Both the position numbers and the translations under genes were made by a program. The notes beneath the pieces are model-generated. The model was given only the letters and a program-made list of their open reading frames with translations. It was not told where the DNA came from and did not search any database. This document shows, piece by piece, positions 15,494 through 23,972 of a DNA stretch of 64,000 bases (the stretch's first letter is position 1; every line of letters begins with the position of its first letter). Source of the stretch: Actinomadura_C sp036008685 (GTDB taxonomy: Bacteria > Actinomycetota > Actinomycetes > Streptosporangiales > Streptosporangiaceae); assembly GCA_036008685.1 (NCBI GenBank), contig DASYNF010000147.1, positions 78,903 to 142,902 on the forward strand, in the 5' to 3' direction.

Positions 15494-18034
15494 TCAGGCC
15501 GTGGCGGCGTCCTTGGCGCGGGCGCGCAGGGCCCGGGACACGCCGTCGCGGCCCTCGGACAGCAGCCGGACGAGCGTGGCCGGCGGCCGGTTCTCCTCGA
15601 TGTAGGCGCCGGTCCGCGCGATCGTGTCGGGCGAGATCATCAGGAACGGGTAGGCGATCTCGGCGAAGGTGTGCGACATGTCGCTGGTCCACTCCTTCCA
15701 GATCCGCCCGATCTCGGCGAAGAACCTCTCGGCGTACGGCTCCAGCAGCTCGGTCCGGTCCGGCTCCACGAAGCCCCCCAGGGTGGCCCGGAAGACCGCG
15801 TTGGGCAGGTCTCCGCCCACGATCCGCTCCCACGCGGCCGCCTTGGCCTCGGCCGACGGGATCGCCGCCCGGCAGGCGGCGGCGTTGCGCTCGCCCGCGG
15901 CCGTGGGGTCGCGCACCAGCTCGGCGGCGATCTCGTCCTCGCCCGCGGCCCCCCGTACGACCAGCCGGCGCAGCAGCGACCACCGCAGATCGGTGTCCAC
16001 CGTGAGCCCGTCCAGCACCTGCGTGCCGTCCAGCAGGCCCCGGACGAACGCCAGGTGCTCCTCGGAGGCCGCGACGGCCACGAAGCCCTGCGTGTAGGAC
16101 AGCTGGAAGTCCGATCCGGCCTCGGCCTCGCGGGTCAGGTCGAACAGCGCGCCGGCCATGAGCTCCCGGCCGGTGTCCCGCCAGGACGGGTCGGCGTACT
16201 GATGGAGCGCGGTGCGGGCCTGCCGAAGCAGCGTCTGGGCCACCGAGATGTCGGTGACGCCGCGGACGCCCGACAGCACGAGCCGGATGTAGTCGCGCGT
16301 CGCCATCTCCGCGTCGCGGCACATGTCCCAGGCGGCCGACCAGCACAGCGCGCGCGGCAGGCTCTCCCGGATCTCGCCGATGCCCTCGACCAGCGTGTTC
16401 AGTGAGTGGTCGTCCAGCCTGATCTTGGCGTAGGTCAGGTCGTCGTCGTTGACCAGCACCAGGTCGGGCCGCCGCTCACCGACCAGCTCGTCGATGTCGG
16501 TACGGGCGCCGACGACGTCGAGCTCCACGCGCCTCCGGCGGACGATGCCGTCGTCGGTACGGTCGTAGAGGCCGATGGCGACGCGGTGCGAGCGCAGCGT
16601 CGGGTGGTCGGCGGGCGCCTCCTGCAGCACCGTGAAGGAGCTGAAGGTGCCGTCGGCGGCGACCTCGTAGGAGGGGCGGAGCGTGTTGGCCCCGGCCGTC
16701 TCCAGCCACTCCTTGGACCAGGAGGTCAGGTCGCGGCCGGAGGTCTCCTCGAGCGCGTCGAGCAGGTCCGTGAGCACGGTGTTGCCCCAGGCGTGCCGCT
16801 GGAAATAGCGCCGCACGCCCTCGAGGAAGTTGTCCCGGCCGACGTAGGCCACGAGCTGCTTGAGGACGCTGGCGCCCTTGGCATAGGTGATGCCGTCGAA
16901 GTTCGCCTCGACCGCGCTGATGTCGGGGATGTCCGCCGAGATCGGATGGGTGGAGGGCAGCTGGTCCTGCCGGTAGGCCCAGGCCTTCTCCAGGTTGGCG
17001 AACGTCGTCCACGACCCGGTCCAGCGGGTCGCCTCGGACTGGCACAGCACGCTCATGTAGGTGGCGAACGACTCGTTGAGCCAGAGGTCGTCCCACCAGC
17101 GCATGGTGACGAGGTCGCCGAACCACATGTGCGCCATCTCGTGCAGGATCGTCTCGGCGCGCCGTTCGTAGGCGGCGTCGGTGACCCGGGACCTGAAGAC
17201 GTAGTCCTCCAGGAAGGTCACGCATCCGGCGTTCTCCATCGCGCCGGCGTTGAACTCCGGAACGAACAGCTGGTCGTACTTGCCGAACGGGTAGGGCTGG
17301 TCGAACACCCGCCGGAAGAAGTCGAAGCCCTGCTTGGTGACCTTGATGATCTCGTCGGCGTCGAGGTGCTCGGCCAGCGAGGCCCGGCAGTAGACGCCGA
17401 GCGGAATGCCGTCGTGCTCGTCCCGGACGACGTGGTAGGGACCCGCCACCAGCGCGGTGATGTAGGTCGACATCCGGGGGGCCGGGGCGAAGCGCACGCG
17501 GGTCGCACCCGCCGGCGCGCCCTCGGGCCGCTCGTCGAACGGCACCGAGTTGGAGACGACCTCCCACCCCTCCGGCGCGGTGACGGTCAGTCCGAACGTC
17601 GCCTTGAGGTCGGGCTGGTCGAAGCAGGCGTACATCCGGTGCGCGTCGGCCGTCTCGAACTGTGTGTAGAGGTAGACGCTCTGGTCCACGGGGTCGACGA
17701 ACCGGTGCAGGCCCTCGCCGGACCGGGAGTAGGCACAGTCGGCGACGATGGTGAGCTCGTTCTCGGCCATGAGGCCGGGCAGCGGGATCCGGCCCTTCTC
17801 CTCGTCGTAGGCGGCCGGGTCGAGTGTGCGGCCGTTGAGCGTGACCTCCCGGACGACGGCGCCGTGCAGATCGACGAACGTGGACGCACCGGGCTCCGTG
17901 CAGGCGAACCGGGTGACGGTCGTCGATCCGAACCGCTCCTCGCCTGTGGTCAGGTCGAGCTCCACCGAATACGACTCGACGGCCAGCAGCCGGGCGCGTT
18001 CCTGTGCCTCGTCGCGCGTGAGGTTGCCTGCCAC
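15494..18034 (-). CDS. pepN: Aminopeptidase N (M1 metallopeptidase)
   Basis: The enzyme removes N-terminal amino acids from peptides in the cytoplasm, using one zinc. It has 846 aa, close to Streptomyces PepN (about 857). The exopeptidase motif Gly-Ala-Met-Glu-Asn is at 264-268, the zinc motif His-Glu-Met-Ala-His at 298-302, and the third ligand is Glu321 in Asn-Glu-Ser-Phe-Ala. GTG 18034 is chosen because GAGGAGGAG sits six to seven bases upstream and the N-terminus then begins 'VAGNLTRDEAQERA', as in homologues. Upstream in-frame codons, including an ATG at 18106, lack such a site. The gene appears monocistronic, ending at a strong hairpin. Confidence 0.96.
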   Translation of the reverse strand: MAGNLTRDEAQERARLLAVESYSVELDLTTGEERFGSTTVTRFACTEPGASTFVDLHGAVVREVTLNGRTLDPAAYDEEKGRIPLPGLMAENELTIVADCAYSRSGEGLHRFVDPVDQSVYLYTQFETADAHRMYACFDQPDLKATFGLTVTAPEGWEVVSNSVPFDERPEGAPAGATRVRFAPAPRMSTYITALVAGPYHVVRDEHDGIPLGVYCRASLAEHLDADEIIKVTKQGFDFFRRVFDQPYPFGKYDQLFVPEFNAGAMENAGCVTFLEDYVFRSRVTDAAYERRAETILHEMAHMWFGDLVTMRWWDDLWLNESFATYMSVLCQSEATRWTGSWTTFANLEKAWAYRQDQLPSTHPISADIPDISAVEANFDGITYAKGASVLKQLVAYVGRDNFLEGVRRYFQRHAWGNTVLTDLLDALEETSGRDLTSWSKEWLETAGANTLRPSYEVAADGTFSSFTVLQEAPADHPTLRSHRVAIGLYDRTDDGIVRRRRVELDVVGARTDIDELVGERRPDLVLVNDDDLTYAKIRLDDHSLNTLVEGIGEIRESLPRALCWSAAWDMCRDAEMATRDYIRLVLSGVRGVTDISVAQTLLRQARTALHQYADPSWRDTGRELMAGALFDLTREAEAGSDFQLSYTQGFVAVAASEEHLAFVRGLLDGTQVLDGLTVDTDLRWSLLRRLVVRGAAGEDEIAAELVRDPTAAGERNAAACRAAIPSAEAKAAAWERIVGGDLPNAVFRATLGGFVEPDRTELLEPYAERFFAEIGRIWKEWTSDMSHTFAEIAYPFLMISPDTIARTGAYIEENRPPATLVRLLSEGRDGVSRALRARAKDAATA

Positions 18035-18263
18035 GTGCGCCTCCTCCTCGATCTCGTGGACGGCCGCGCGGTAGGTCACCGTCATCGCGTGGCCCTGGTC
18101 TTCCACGGCATCCTCCCATGTCCGAGGGGGTGCCGGTCGCCTCGTACGGGCCGGAAGAGGCCGCCGCCACAGGTGGGGCGGGGGAGGGCGACGGGAGGGA
18201 ATGCGGTGAGGCTCCTCCCGGTTCGGAGTAATTGAATTTTCTTCGATTCAGTGGAGGCTCGTC

Positions 18264-18872
18264 GTGTCCGAACGTACGCCGGTGGACTTCTGGTTCGACC
18301 CGCTCTGCCCGTGGGCGTGGATCAGCTCCCGCTGGATCCACGAGGTGGCGGCGCTGCGCGAGATCGAGCCGCGCTGGCATGTCATGAGCCTGTCCGTGCT
18401 CAACGAGGACAAGGACCTCCCCGAGAACTACCGCACTCTGATGGCGGAGGCGTGGGGGCCGGTGCGGGTCTGCGTCGCCGCCGAGCGGAAGTACGGCGCC
18501 GAGGTGCTGGGCCGGCTCTACACCGAGCTGGGCACGCGGTTCCACGATGAGGGGAAGCCGAAGGACCGGGCGACCATCGAGGAGGCCCTGCGCGCGGCCG
18601 GCCTGGACGTGGCGCTGGCCGACGCGGCCGGCACCGACGAGTACGACGAGGCGCTGCGCGCCTCCCACCACGACGGGATGGACCGGGTCGGCTACGAGGT
18701 GGGCACCCCGGTGATCGATGTCGCGGGCACCGCCTTCTTCGGTCCCGTCGTGTCCCCGATCCCGCGTGGCGAGGCGGCCGCGAAGCTGTGGGACGGCGTC
18801 CTCCTCGTCGCCGGTACGGACGGTTTCTTCGAGCTGAAGCGCAGCCGCACCCGCGACCCGATCTTCAGCTGA
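18264..18872 (+). CDS. DsbA-like thioredoxin-fold protein (mycothiol-dependent nitroreductase type)
   Basis: This 202-aa protein has a thioredoxin fold with a helical insertion. It closely follows the Rv2466c/MSMEG-type actinobacterial family: 'DFWFDPLCPWAW' at the N-terminus, then a 'VSPIPRGEAAAKLWDG' cis-proline region. The active motif reads Cys15-Pro-Trp-Ala, so only one of the two redox cysteines remains, which fits a mono-thiol, mycothiol-using mechanism better than a disulfide oxidase. It is cytoplasmic, with no signal peptide. GTG 18264 is preceded by GGAGG with a six-base spacer. It stands alone, upstream of the nickel transporter but separated from it by a palindrome. Confidence 0.85.
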   Translation: MSERTPVDFWFDPLCPWAWISSRWIHEVAALREIEPRWHVMSLSVLNEDKDLPENYRTLMAEAWGPVRVCVAAERKYGAEVLGRLYTELGTRFHDEGKPKDRATIEEALRAAGLDVALADAAGTDEYDEALRASHHDGMDRVGYEVGTPVIDVAGTAFFGPVVSPIPRGEAAAKLWDGVLLVAGTDGFFELKRSRTRDPIFS

Positions 18873-18974
18873 GGCGCCACGGGCGGTGACCGGAGGCGCG
18901 TACCGCGTGGTGGCCGCCGGACCGGTGGTCGTCCGTCGCGGCGGGTCCCCGGGAGAGCCGGGCACTGTCGCCAC

Positions 18975-19011
18975 GGCCTGCTAGTTGCAACTGACTTGCA
19001 ACTAGCAGGCC
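18975..19011. promoter_or_regulatory. Nur box (nickel-responsive operator) upstream of nikM
   Basis: The core TTGCAA-CTGAC-TTGCAA (18985-19001) matches the Nur box described for Streptomyces coelicolor (tTGCaa-N5-ttGCAA). It sits within a perfect 16-bp inverted repeat (18975-18990 with 18996-19011). The second TTGCAA lies 17 bases before CAAACT (19019-19024), so it could double as the -35 hexamer. Binding of nickel-loaded Nur would then block transcription of the transporter. The hairpin could also end the upstream gene's transcript. Confidence 0.7.
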
Positions 19012-19062
19012 ATGCCATCAAACTGGACTTACCAGAGCGAACAGTGATGGTCAGGAGGCGGT

Positions 19063-19764
19063 ATGCACGTACCCGACGGATTGATCAACGCTCCGGTCTC
19101 CTTGGGTGCGGGGGTCGTCGCCGCCGCCGGCGTCGCGGTCTGCCTGCGCGGCGCTCGCGGGGAGCTGGACGACCGCACCGCCCCGCTCGCCGGTCTCACC
19201 GCGGCCTTCGTGTTCGCGGCCCAGATGCTGAACTTCCCGGTGGCCGCGGGCACCAGCGGCCATCTGCTCGGCGGCACGCTCGCCGCGATCCTCGTCGGTC
19301 CCTACACGGGTGTGCTCTGCGTGTCGGTGGTGCTGCTGGTCCAGAGCCTGTTGTTCGCCGACGGCGGGCTGACCGCCCTCGGCGTGAACATCGTTGACAT
19401 GGCGCTCGTCACGGTCCTCGTCGGATACGGCGTCTTCCGCCTGCTGCTGCGGGTGCTGCCCGAAGGCCGGGTGGCCGTCTCCGGGGCGTCCTTCACGGCG
19501 GCGCTGGTCTCGGTGCCCGTCTCGGCGCTGGCGTTCACCGGTCTCTACGCGCTCGGCGGCACCGCCGACGTGCCGCTCGGCGCGGTCGCGGGCGCGATGG
19601 TCGGGGTGCACACCCTCATCGGCCTCGGGGAGGCCGCGATCACGATGGTCACCGTTTCGAGCGTGCTCGCCGCCCGGCCCGACCTCGTCCACGGCGTCCG
19701 CGGCCGGATCCGTCCACTGGAATTGCGCAACGCCCCCGCGGAGCCGTCCGGCGTGAACGCCTGA
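19063..19764 (+). CDS. nikM: Nickel ECF transporter substrate-binding membrane component (CbiM/NikM family)
   Basis: This 233-aa integral membrane protein starts with Met-His-Val-Pro-Asp-Gly. The N-terminal Met-His pair inserts into the protein and coordinates the metal in NikM/CbiM. A second ligand histidine is in 'GTSGHLLGG' near residue 67. Six to seven hydrophobic segments are visible. It is the S component that captures Ni2+ or Co2+ for the ECF-type importer. The following genes supply NikN, NikQ and NikO. The Nur box upstream favours nickel over cobalt. An AGGAGG site lies seven bases before the ATG at 19063. Confidence 0.93.
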   Translation: MHVPDGLINAPVSLGAGVVAAAGVAVCLRGARGELDDRTAPLAGLTAAFVFAAQMLNFPVAAGTSGHLLGGTLAAILVGPYTGVLCVSVVLLVQSLLFADGGLTALGVNIVDMALVTVLVGYGVFRLLLRVLPEGRVAVSGASFTAALVSVPVSALAFTGLYALGGTADVPLGAVAGAMVGVHTLIGLGEAAITMVTVSSVLAARPDLVHGVRGRIRPLELRNAPAEPSGVNA

Positions 19765-19778
19765 GGAGCCGAAGAGCC

Positions 19779-20159
19779 ATGTCATCGAACGCGTCATCGG
19801 ACGACCGGACCGGAGCCGGCACCCGTACGCCCGGATCCCCGCCCCCCGCGACCGGCCCGGTCCGGCCGGGCAGCCGGTGGTTCCTGGCGGCGGGCCTGCT
19901 CGCCGCCCTGATCCTGGCCGGGATCGTGAGCTTCTACGCCAGCGGCGCACCCGACGGCCTGGAGAAGGTCGCGGTCGACAAGGGCATCAGTGCCAAGGAG
20001 GAGGACCACCGGCTCAAGGACTCCCCCCTCGGCGGCTACGGTGTCAAGGGTGTTCACGACCGGCGGCTCTCGGGCGGCCTCGCCGGTGTCGCCGGCGTCG
20101 GGATCACCCTGGTGATCGGCGGTGGGGTGTTCTGGCTCGTCCGGCGCCGCGGCACGTGA
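19779..20159 (+). CDS. nikN: Nickel ECF transporter accessory subunit, PDGLE domain
   Basis: The 126-aa protein has a polar Ser/Pro-rich N-terminus, a membrane helix (about 34-52), the family-naming Pro-Asp-Gly-Leu-Glu motif at about 58-62, a short extracytoplasmic loop, then a second helix and a basic tail. NikN/CbiN-type subunits bind the S component and are needed for metal loading. It follows nikM by 14 bases, so it is cotranscribed. Confidence 0.9.
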   Translation: MSSNASSDDRTGAGTRTPGSPPPATGPVRPGSRWFLAAGLLAALILAGIVSFYASGAPDGLEKVAVDKGISAKEEDHRLKDSPLGGYGVKGVHDRRLSGGLAGVAGVGITLVIGGGVFWLVRRRGT

Positions 20160-20172
20160 TCGGGAGACGGTC

Positions 20173-20949
20173 GTGAGCGGCTCCCACGTGCACCGGCTCT
20201 ACCTCCCGGGGGACACTCCGGTGCACCGGCTCCCGCCGCAGTGCAAGCTGGTGGCCACGGTGGCGTTCGTGCTGGCCGTGGTCTCCACGCCCCGCGAACA
20301 GCTGTGGGCCTTCGGCGTCTACGCCGCCCTGCTGGCCGGTCTCGCCGCGGTGGCGCGGGTGCCCGCCGCGGTGGTCGCCCGCCGCATGGCCATCGAGCTC
20401 CCGTTCGTCGCCTTCGCCCTGCTGATGCCGTTCGTGGCGCACGGCCAGCGGGTCACGGTGGCCGGTGTGGGACTCAGCGCCGGAGGGCTGTGGGCCGCGT
20501 GGAACATCCTCGTCAAGGGGACGCTCGGCGTGGTGGCCTCGATCCTGCTCGCCGCGACCACCGAACCCCGCGCGCTGCTGCTCGGTATCGAGCGGCTGCG
20601 GCTGCCCCCGCTGCTCACCCAGATCGCGACGTTCATGCTCCGGTACGTCGACGTGGTGCTCGGCGAACTGCGGCGGATGAGGGTGGCCCGTGTCTCGCGC
20701 GGCTTCGAGGCGCGTGATGTCCGCCACCTGGCCGTGCTCGCCCGCTCGCTCGCCTCGCTGTTCCTGCGCTCGTACGAGCGGGGCGAACGGGTCTATCTCG
20801 CGATGGTCAGCCGGGGCTATGACGGGCACATGCCGGTCTTGATCGACGTCCGCGCCTCCGCCGGCCAGTGGGCGACGGCGGCCGCGCTCCCGGCCGCCGC
20901 GGCCCTCGTCGCGGTGGCTGCTTGGATGGTCCAGTGGACCCATCTCTAG
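20173..20949 (+). CDS. nikQ: ECF transporter transmembrane subunit (CbiQ/NikQ)
   Basis: This 258-aa membrane protein has the T-component layout: several N-terminal helices, then a long cytoplasmic coupling region. The coupling region holds the two Ala-Arg-Gly-like motifs, here 'ARVSRGFEARD' (Ser-Arg-Gly) and 'AMVSRGYDG' (Ser-Arg-Gly), that dock into the ATPase groove. It transmits ATP hydrolysis to the S component. GTG 20173 has GGGAGA upstream. The last codons overlap the nikO start by 16 bases. Confidence 0.92.
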   Translation: MSGSHVHRLYLPGDTPVHRLPPQCKLVATVAFVLAVVSTPREQLWAFGVYAALLAGLAAVARVPAAVVARRMAIELPFVAFALLMPFVAHGQRVTVAGVGLSAGGLWAAWNILVKGTLGVVASILLAATTEPRALLLGIERLRLPPLLTQIATFMLRYVDVVLGELRRMRVARVSRGFEARDVRHLAVLARSLASLFLRSYERGERVYLAMVSRGYDGHMPVLIDVRASAGQWATAAALPAAAALVAVAAWMVQWTHL

Positions 20950-21686
20950 AGGTACGCGGGCTGGCGTACGCCTACCCGGACGGCACCCAGGCCCTGTACG
21001 GCGTCGACCTCACGATCGGGCGCGGCGAGCGGGTCGCCCTGCTGGGCCCCAACGGGGCCGGCAAGACCACCCTGGTGCTGCATCTCAACGGCATCCTCAA
21101 CGGAGGCCTCGGGACCGTACGGGTGGGCGGCCTGAACGTGGAACCCAAGGACAAGAAGGCCCTCCGGGAGATCCGCAGGCGCGTCGGCATCGTCTTCCAG
21201 GACCCCGACGACCAGCTCTTCATGCCGACGGTCCGTGAGGACGTGGCGTTCGGCCCGGCCAACCTGGGCGTACGGGGAGAGGAGCTGGACCGCAGGGTGG
21301 AGCGGGCGCTCGCCCGCGTCGGCATGCTGGAGGTGGCGGACCGGGCCCCGCAGCACCTCAGCTTCGGGCAGCGCCGCAGGGTCGCGGTGGCCACGGTGCT
21401 GGCCATGGAACCGGAGATCCTGGTGCTCGACGAGCCGTCGTCCAACCTCGACCCGGCGAGCCGCCGGGAGCTCGCCGAGGTCCTGCTGTCCCTCGAGGTC
21501 ACCGTGCTCATGGTCACGCACGATCTGCCCTACGCCGCCGAGCTGTGCCCGCGATCCTTGATCATGTCGGGAGGGCTGATCGCCGCGGACGGCCCGACGC
21601 CGGACATCCTCGCCGATGACGACCTGCTCCGGGCCCACCGGCTCGAACTCCCCTTCGGGTTCGACCCCGCCGCCGCCGCCCGCTGA
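20934..21686 (+). CDS. nikO: Nickel ECF transporter ATP-binding protein
   Basis: This 250-aa ABC ATPase has a Walker A Gly-Pro-Asn-Gly-Ala-Gly-Lys-Thr-Thr, a Q-loop in 'VFQDPDDQLF' (the Asp-Pro-Asp-Asp-Gln-x-Phe signature of ECF ATPases), an ABC signature 'LSFGQRRR', and a Walker B 'ILVLDEPSSNLD'. A switch histidine is in 'VTHDLPYAAELC'. It energises uptake. GTG 20934 overlaps nikQ; the start is the least certain part. A degenerate tandem repeat follows the stop. Confidence 0.93.
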   Translation: MDPSLEVRGLAYAYPDGTQALYGVDLTIGRGERVALLGPNGAGKTTLVLHLNGILNGGLGTVRVGGLNVEPKDKKALREIRRRVGIVFQDPDDQLFMPTVREDVAFGPANLGVRGEELDRRVERALARVGMLEVADRAPQHLSFGQRRRVAVATVLAMEPEILVLDEPSSNLDPASRRELAEVLLSLEVTVLMVTHDLPYAAELCPRSLIMSGGLIAADGPTPDILADDDLLRAHRLELPFGFDPAAAAR

Positions 21687-21755
21687 GCCGTGAGCCGTGA
21701 GCCGCTGAGCTGAGCCGCTGAGCTGAGCCGTTGAGCTGGGCCGCTGAGTTCGGCC
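21683..21755 (+). repeat. Degenerate tandem repeat after nikO
   Basis: About four imperfect 15-bp units of GAGCCGCTGAGCTGA type, with shorter GAGCCGT units at the left end, start at the nikO stop codon. The run contains stop codons in all three plus frames. Confidence 0.6.
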
Positions 21756-21928
21756 GCGGAGCCCGCCGCCCCGTGAGTCGTGCCCGGACCGCGGCACGTC
21801 GGGTGTTCGCTTGAATCCGCGCCGTGCATGGGGGACACTCGTCTCGACGGAATGACGATGGTTTTCATGTTCGCAGTCGGATTCGTGTCCGCCCGGGCCC
21901 GTGTCCGCGTTCATCTTCGGAGGCATCC

Positions 21929-22903
21929 GTGAAGGTAGCGTTCGTCGGCAAGGGCGGCAGCGGCAAGACCACCTTGTCCTCGCTGTTCGTACGGCACCTG
22001 GCCATGCGGGGGCACCCCGTCGTGGCGATCGACGCCGACATCAACCAGCACCTCGGCACGGCACTCGGTCTCGAAGACGACCAGGTCGCCGCGGTGCCGG
22101 CGATGGGGGAGCACCTCACCGAGCTGAAGGACTATCTGCGCGGCGACAACCCCCGCATCACCTCGGCGGCGAGCATGGTCAAGACCACGCCCCCGGGACG
22201 TGGGTCCAGGCTCCTGCGCGTCAACGGAGACGATCCCTTCCACGCCAAGCTCGGCACCGAGATCAAGGTGAGCGGCGGGCCGGTCCCGGCGGGGGTCACT
22301 TTCATGGCGACCGGGCCGTTCACCGAGGACGATCTGGGTGTCGCCTGCTATCACTCCAAGACGGGTGCGGTGGAGCTCTACCTCAACCACCTGGTCGACG
22401 GCCCGGGCGAATACGTGATCGTCGACATGACCGCGGGTGCCGACACCTTCGCGTCGGGGCTTTTCACCCGCTTCGATCTGCTCGTCCTGGTGGCCGAGCC
22501 CACCTGGAAGGGGGTCGGGGTCTACCGCCAGTACGTCGACTACGCCTCCGACTTCGACGTCGCCATCAGGGTCGTGGGCAACAAGGTGCACGGTGAGGAG
22601 GACCTGGCCTATCTGCGTGAGCACGTCGGCGGAGACCTCCTCACCTGGATGGAGCACTCCACGGCCGTACGCGCGCTGGAGCAGGGGCGCGGGGACGTGG
22701 CGCTGGAGAGCCTGAACCAGTCCGCCCTCGACCGGCTCCAGGCCGCCGTCGACGAACGGCCGAAGGACTGGGACAGGTTCCACCGGCAGGCCGTGGAGTT
22801 CCACGTCAAGAACGCCAGGAGCTGGGCCAACCGCGCGGTCGGCGCGGACCTCGCGGAGCAGATCGACCCCGGCTTCACGGCGGAGGCCTATCGTCACGGC
22901 TGA
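21929..22903 (+). CDS. CooC/MinD-like P-loop ATPase
   Basis: The 324-aa cytoplasmic protein has a deviant Walker A Gly-Lys-Gly-Gly-Ser-Gly-Lys-Thr-Thr at the N-terminus and 'VVAIDADINQHLG' as the Walker A' segment. Further switch motifs appear in 'YVIVDMTAGADTFASG'. This matches SIMIBI-type ATPases such as CooC, which loads nickel into carbon monoxide dehydrogenase. GTG 21929 is preceded by GGAGG. It follows the nikMNQO genes on the same strand after 242 bp, which is consistent with nickel metabolism, but no nickel enzyme gene is in the window. Other MinD-like roles cannot be ruled out. Confidence 0.75.
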   Translation: MKVAFVGKGGSGKTTLSSLFVRHLAMRGHPVVAIDADINQHLGTALGLEDDQVAAVPAMGEHLTELKDYLRGDNPRITSAASMVKTTPPGRGSRLLRVNGDDPFHAKLGTEIKVSGGPVPAGVTFMATGPFTEDDLGVACYHSKTGAVELYLNHLVDGPGEYVIVDMTAGADTFASGLFTRFDLLVLVAEPTWKGVGVYRQYVDYASDFDVAIRVVGNKVHGEEDLAYLREHVGGDLLTWMEHSTAVRALEQGRGDVALESLNQSALDRLQAAVDERPKDWDRFHRQAVEFHVKNARSWANRAVGADLAEQIDPGFTAEAYRHG

Positions 22904-23006
22904 TCACGCGTGCGGCCGGCCGGGCCGGCGGCGGCCTGGAGCCGGTCGAGGGCCTGCCGGCACCCGCGTCGCGGGCCCGGCGAGGCCACCTGTCAGACTT
23001 ACCGCC

Positions 23007-23474
23007 ATGCGCGTGTTCCTTGGGTCCGACCATGCCGGCTACGAACTGAAACAGCACCTCATCCGGTGGTTGTCGGCCAATGGTCACGAGCCGGTCGACT
23101 GTGGGCCCGCGGTGTTCGATCCCGCGGACGACTACCCGCCCTTCGTGCTCAGGGCGGCCGAGCGCACCGCGGCCGAGCAGGGCGCGTTCGGCATCGTCCT
23201 CGGCGGGTCCGGCAACGGTGAGGCCATCGCCGCGAACAAGGTCAAAGGCATACGGGCCGCGCTGGCCTGGAGCGAGGAGACCGCCGAGCTCGCCCGGGAG
23301 CACAACGACGCCAACGTGCTGAGCATCGGCGCTCGCATGCACGACGAGGACACCGCGACCAAGTTCGTCGAGGTCTTCCTCACCACGGACTTCTCCGGTG
23401 AGGAACGGCACGTCCGGCGCATCGCGATGCTGACCCGCTACGAGGAGACGGGCGAAGCGCCTCCGCTGCCCTAG
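23007..23474 (+). CDS. rpiB: Ribose-5-phosphate isomerase B
   Basis: The 155-aa enzyme interconverts ribose-5-phosphate and ribulose-5-phosphate in the pentose phosphate pathway. It opens with 'RVFLGSDHAGYELK' (the Asp-His-Ala-Gly motif of the RpiB/LacAB family) and holds the phosphate loop Gly-Gly-Ser-Gly-Asn-Gly-Glu. The substrate motif Asn-Asp-Ala-Asn-Val-Leu-Ser-Ile-Gly-Ala-Arg is intact. In place of the active-site cysteine seen in E. coli, the loop 'GIVLGGSGNGEAIAANK' has Gly/Ser, typical of the mycobacterial subtype. The start is ATG 23007. Confidence 0.93.
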   Translation: MRVFLGSDHAGYELKQHLIRWLSANGHEPVDCGPAVFDPADDYPPFVLRAAERTAAEQGAFGIVLGGSGNGEAIAANKVKGIRAALAWSEETAELAREHNDANVLSIGARMHDEDTATKFVEVFLTTDFSGEERHVRRIAMLTRYEETGEAPPLP

Positions 23475-23481
23475 CGCCGCC

Positions 23482-23712
23482 CTAGCCGGACCCGCCCCGC
23501 GGGATCCGCCCGTCCCCGTGATCCACCGGGCGATCCACCGGACCATTCGCGCGTTGCCGTGCCTGACGCTTGCCCTGACGGCGCCGCTCGCCCTTGGCCG
23601 GCTTGCGGGGGGCCGGGGGCTCGGCCGCCCGGCCGTCCTCCGCCGGCGAGCGTGAGACGTCGCGCGCCCGCATCGCCGCGTCGAGCGTGATTCGCATCCC
23701 GGACTGGTTCAT
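23482..23712 (-). CDS. Small basic hypothetical protein (76 aa)
   Basis: ATG 23712 has a perfect GGGAGG with a six-base spacer. The N-terminus reads 'MNQSGMRITLDAAMRARDVSR'-like, which could form an amphipathic helix. The rest is Pro-, Ala- and Arg/Lys-rich (pI clearly high) with no fold evident. It lies convergent to rpiB and divergent from the SpoIIE-type phosphatase. The ribosome binding site is the main support; the composition alone would not prove coding. Confidence 0.55.
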   Translation of the reverse strand: MNQSGMRITLDAAMRARDVSRSPAEDGRAAEPPAPRKPAKGERRRQGKRQARQRANGPVDRPVDHGDGRIPRGGSG

Positions 23713-23872
23713 CGCCGACCTCCCGCGAGGAGACTTCCCGTATTTCGGCCCGATCATGCGGAGGCCCGCGACCGGTCGAAAAAGATCGTCCGGGGAAATG
23801 ATCCGCCCGGACGGGATCTCCAGGGTTGAAGCCGCGCCACCCGGGAATGTCGATCAAGGTCGGCGGGCTCCT

Positions 23873-23886
23873 GGTGACAGGTCACC
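23873..23886. promoter_or_regulatory. GGTGAC-AG-GTCACC palindrome in divergent region
   Basis: This perfect 6-2-6 palindrome lies in the 260-bp gap between the small basic protein and the phosphatase, followed by an AT-richer stretch. It may be an operator. Confidence 0.3.
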
Positions 23887-23959
23887 TACGTAAGGTGATT
23901 TATTCGCGACAAACGGTAAAGGGTCCCGTGGATCCGAGCCATGCCGCACGGATGCTCGG

Positions 23960-23965
23960 TACAGT
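23960..23965 (+). promoter_or_regulatory. -10 element for the leaderless phosphatase gene
   Basis: TACAGT ends seven bases before the ATG at 23973, and no ribosome binding site lies between them. Confidence 0.4.
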
Positions 23966-23972
23966 TCTTGGG

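Noticed and set aside
16406..18235. A 609-aa plus-strand open frame across pepN
   Set aside because: It is antisense to pepN with its intact zinc motif; the shadow protein is Val/Gly/Asp/His-rich with no domain.
18975..19011. A transposon terminal repeat or plain terminator
   Set aside because: The TTGCAA-N5-TTGCAA core and its place before a nickel transporter fit the Nur box better, though a second role as terminator stays possible.
18873..19062. A cobalamin riboswitch upstream of the CbiM-like gene
   Set aside because: The leader is too short and no B12-box-like sequence is seen; the palindrome supports protein control.
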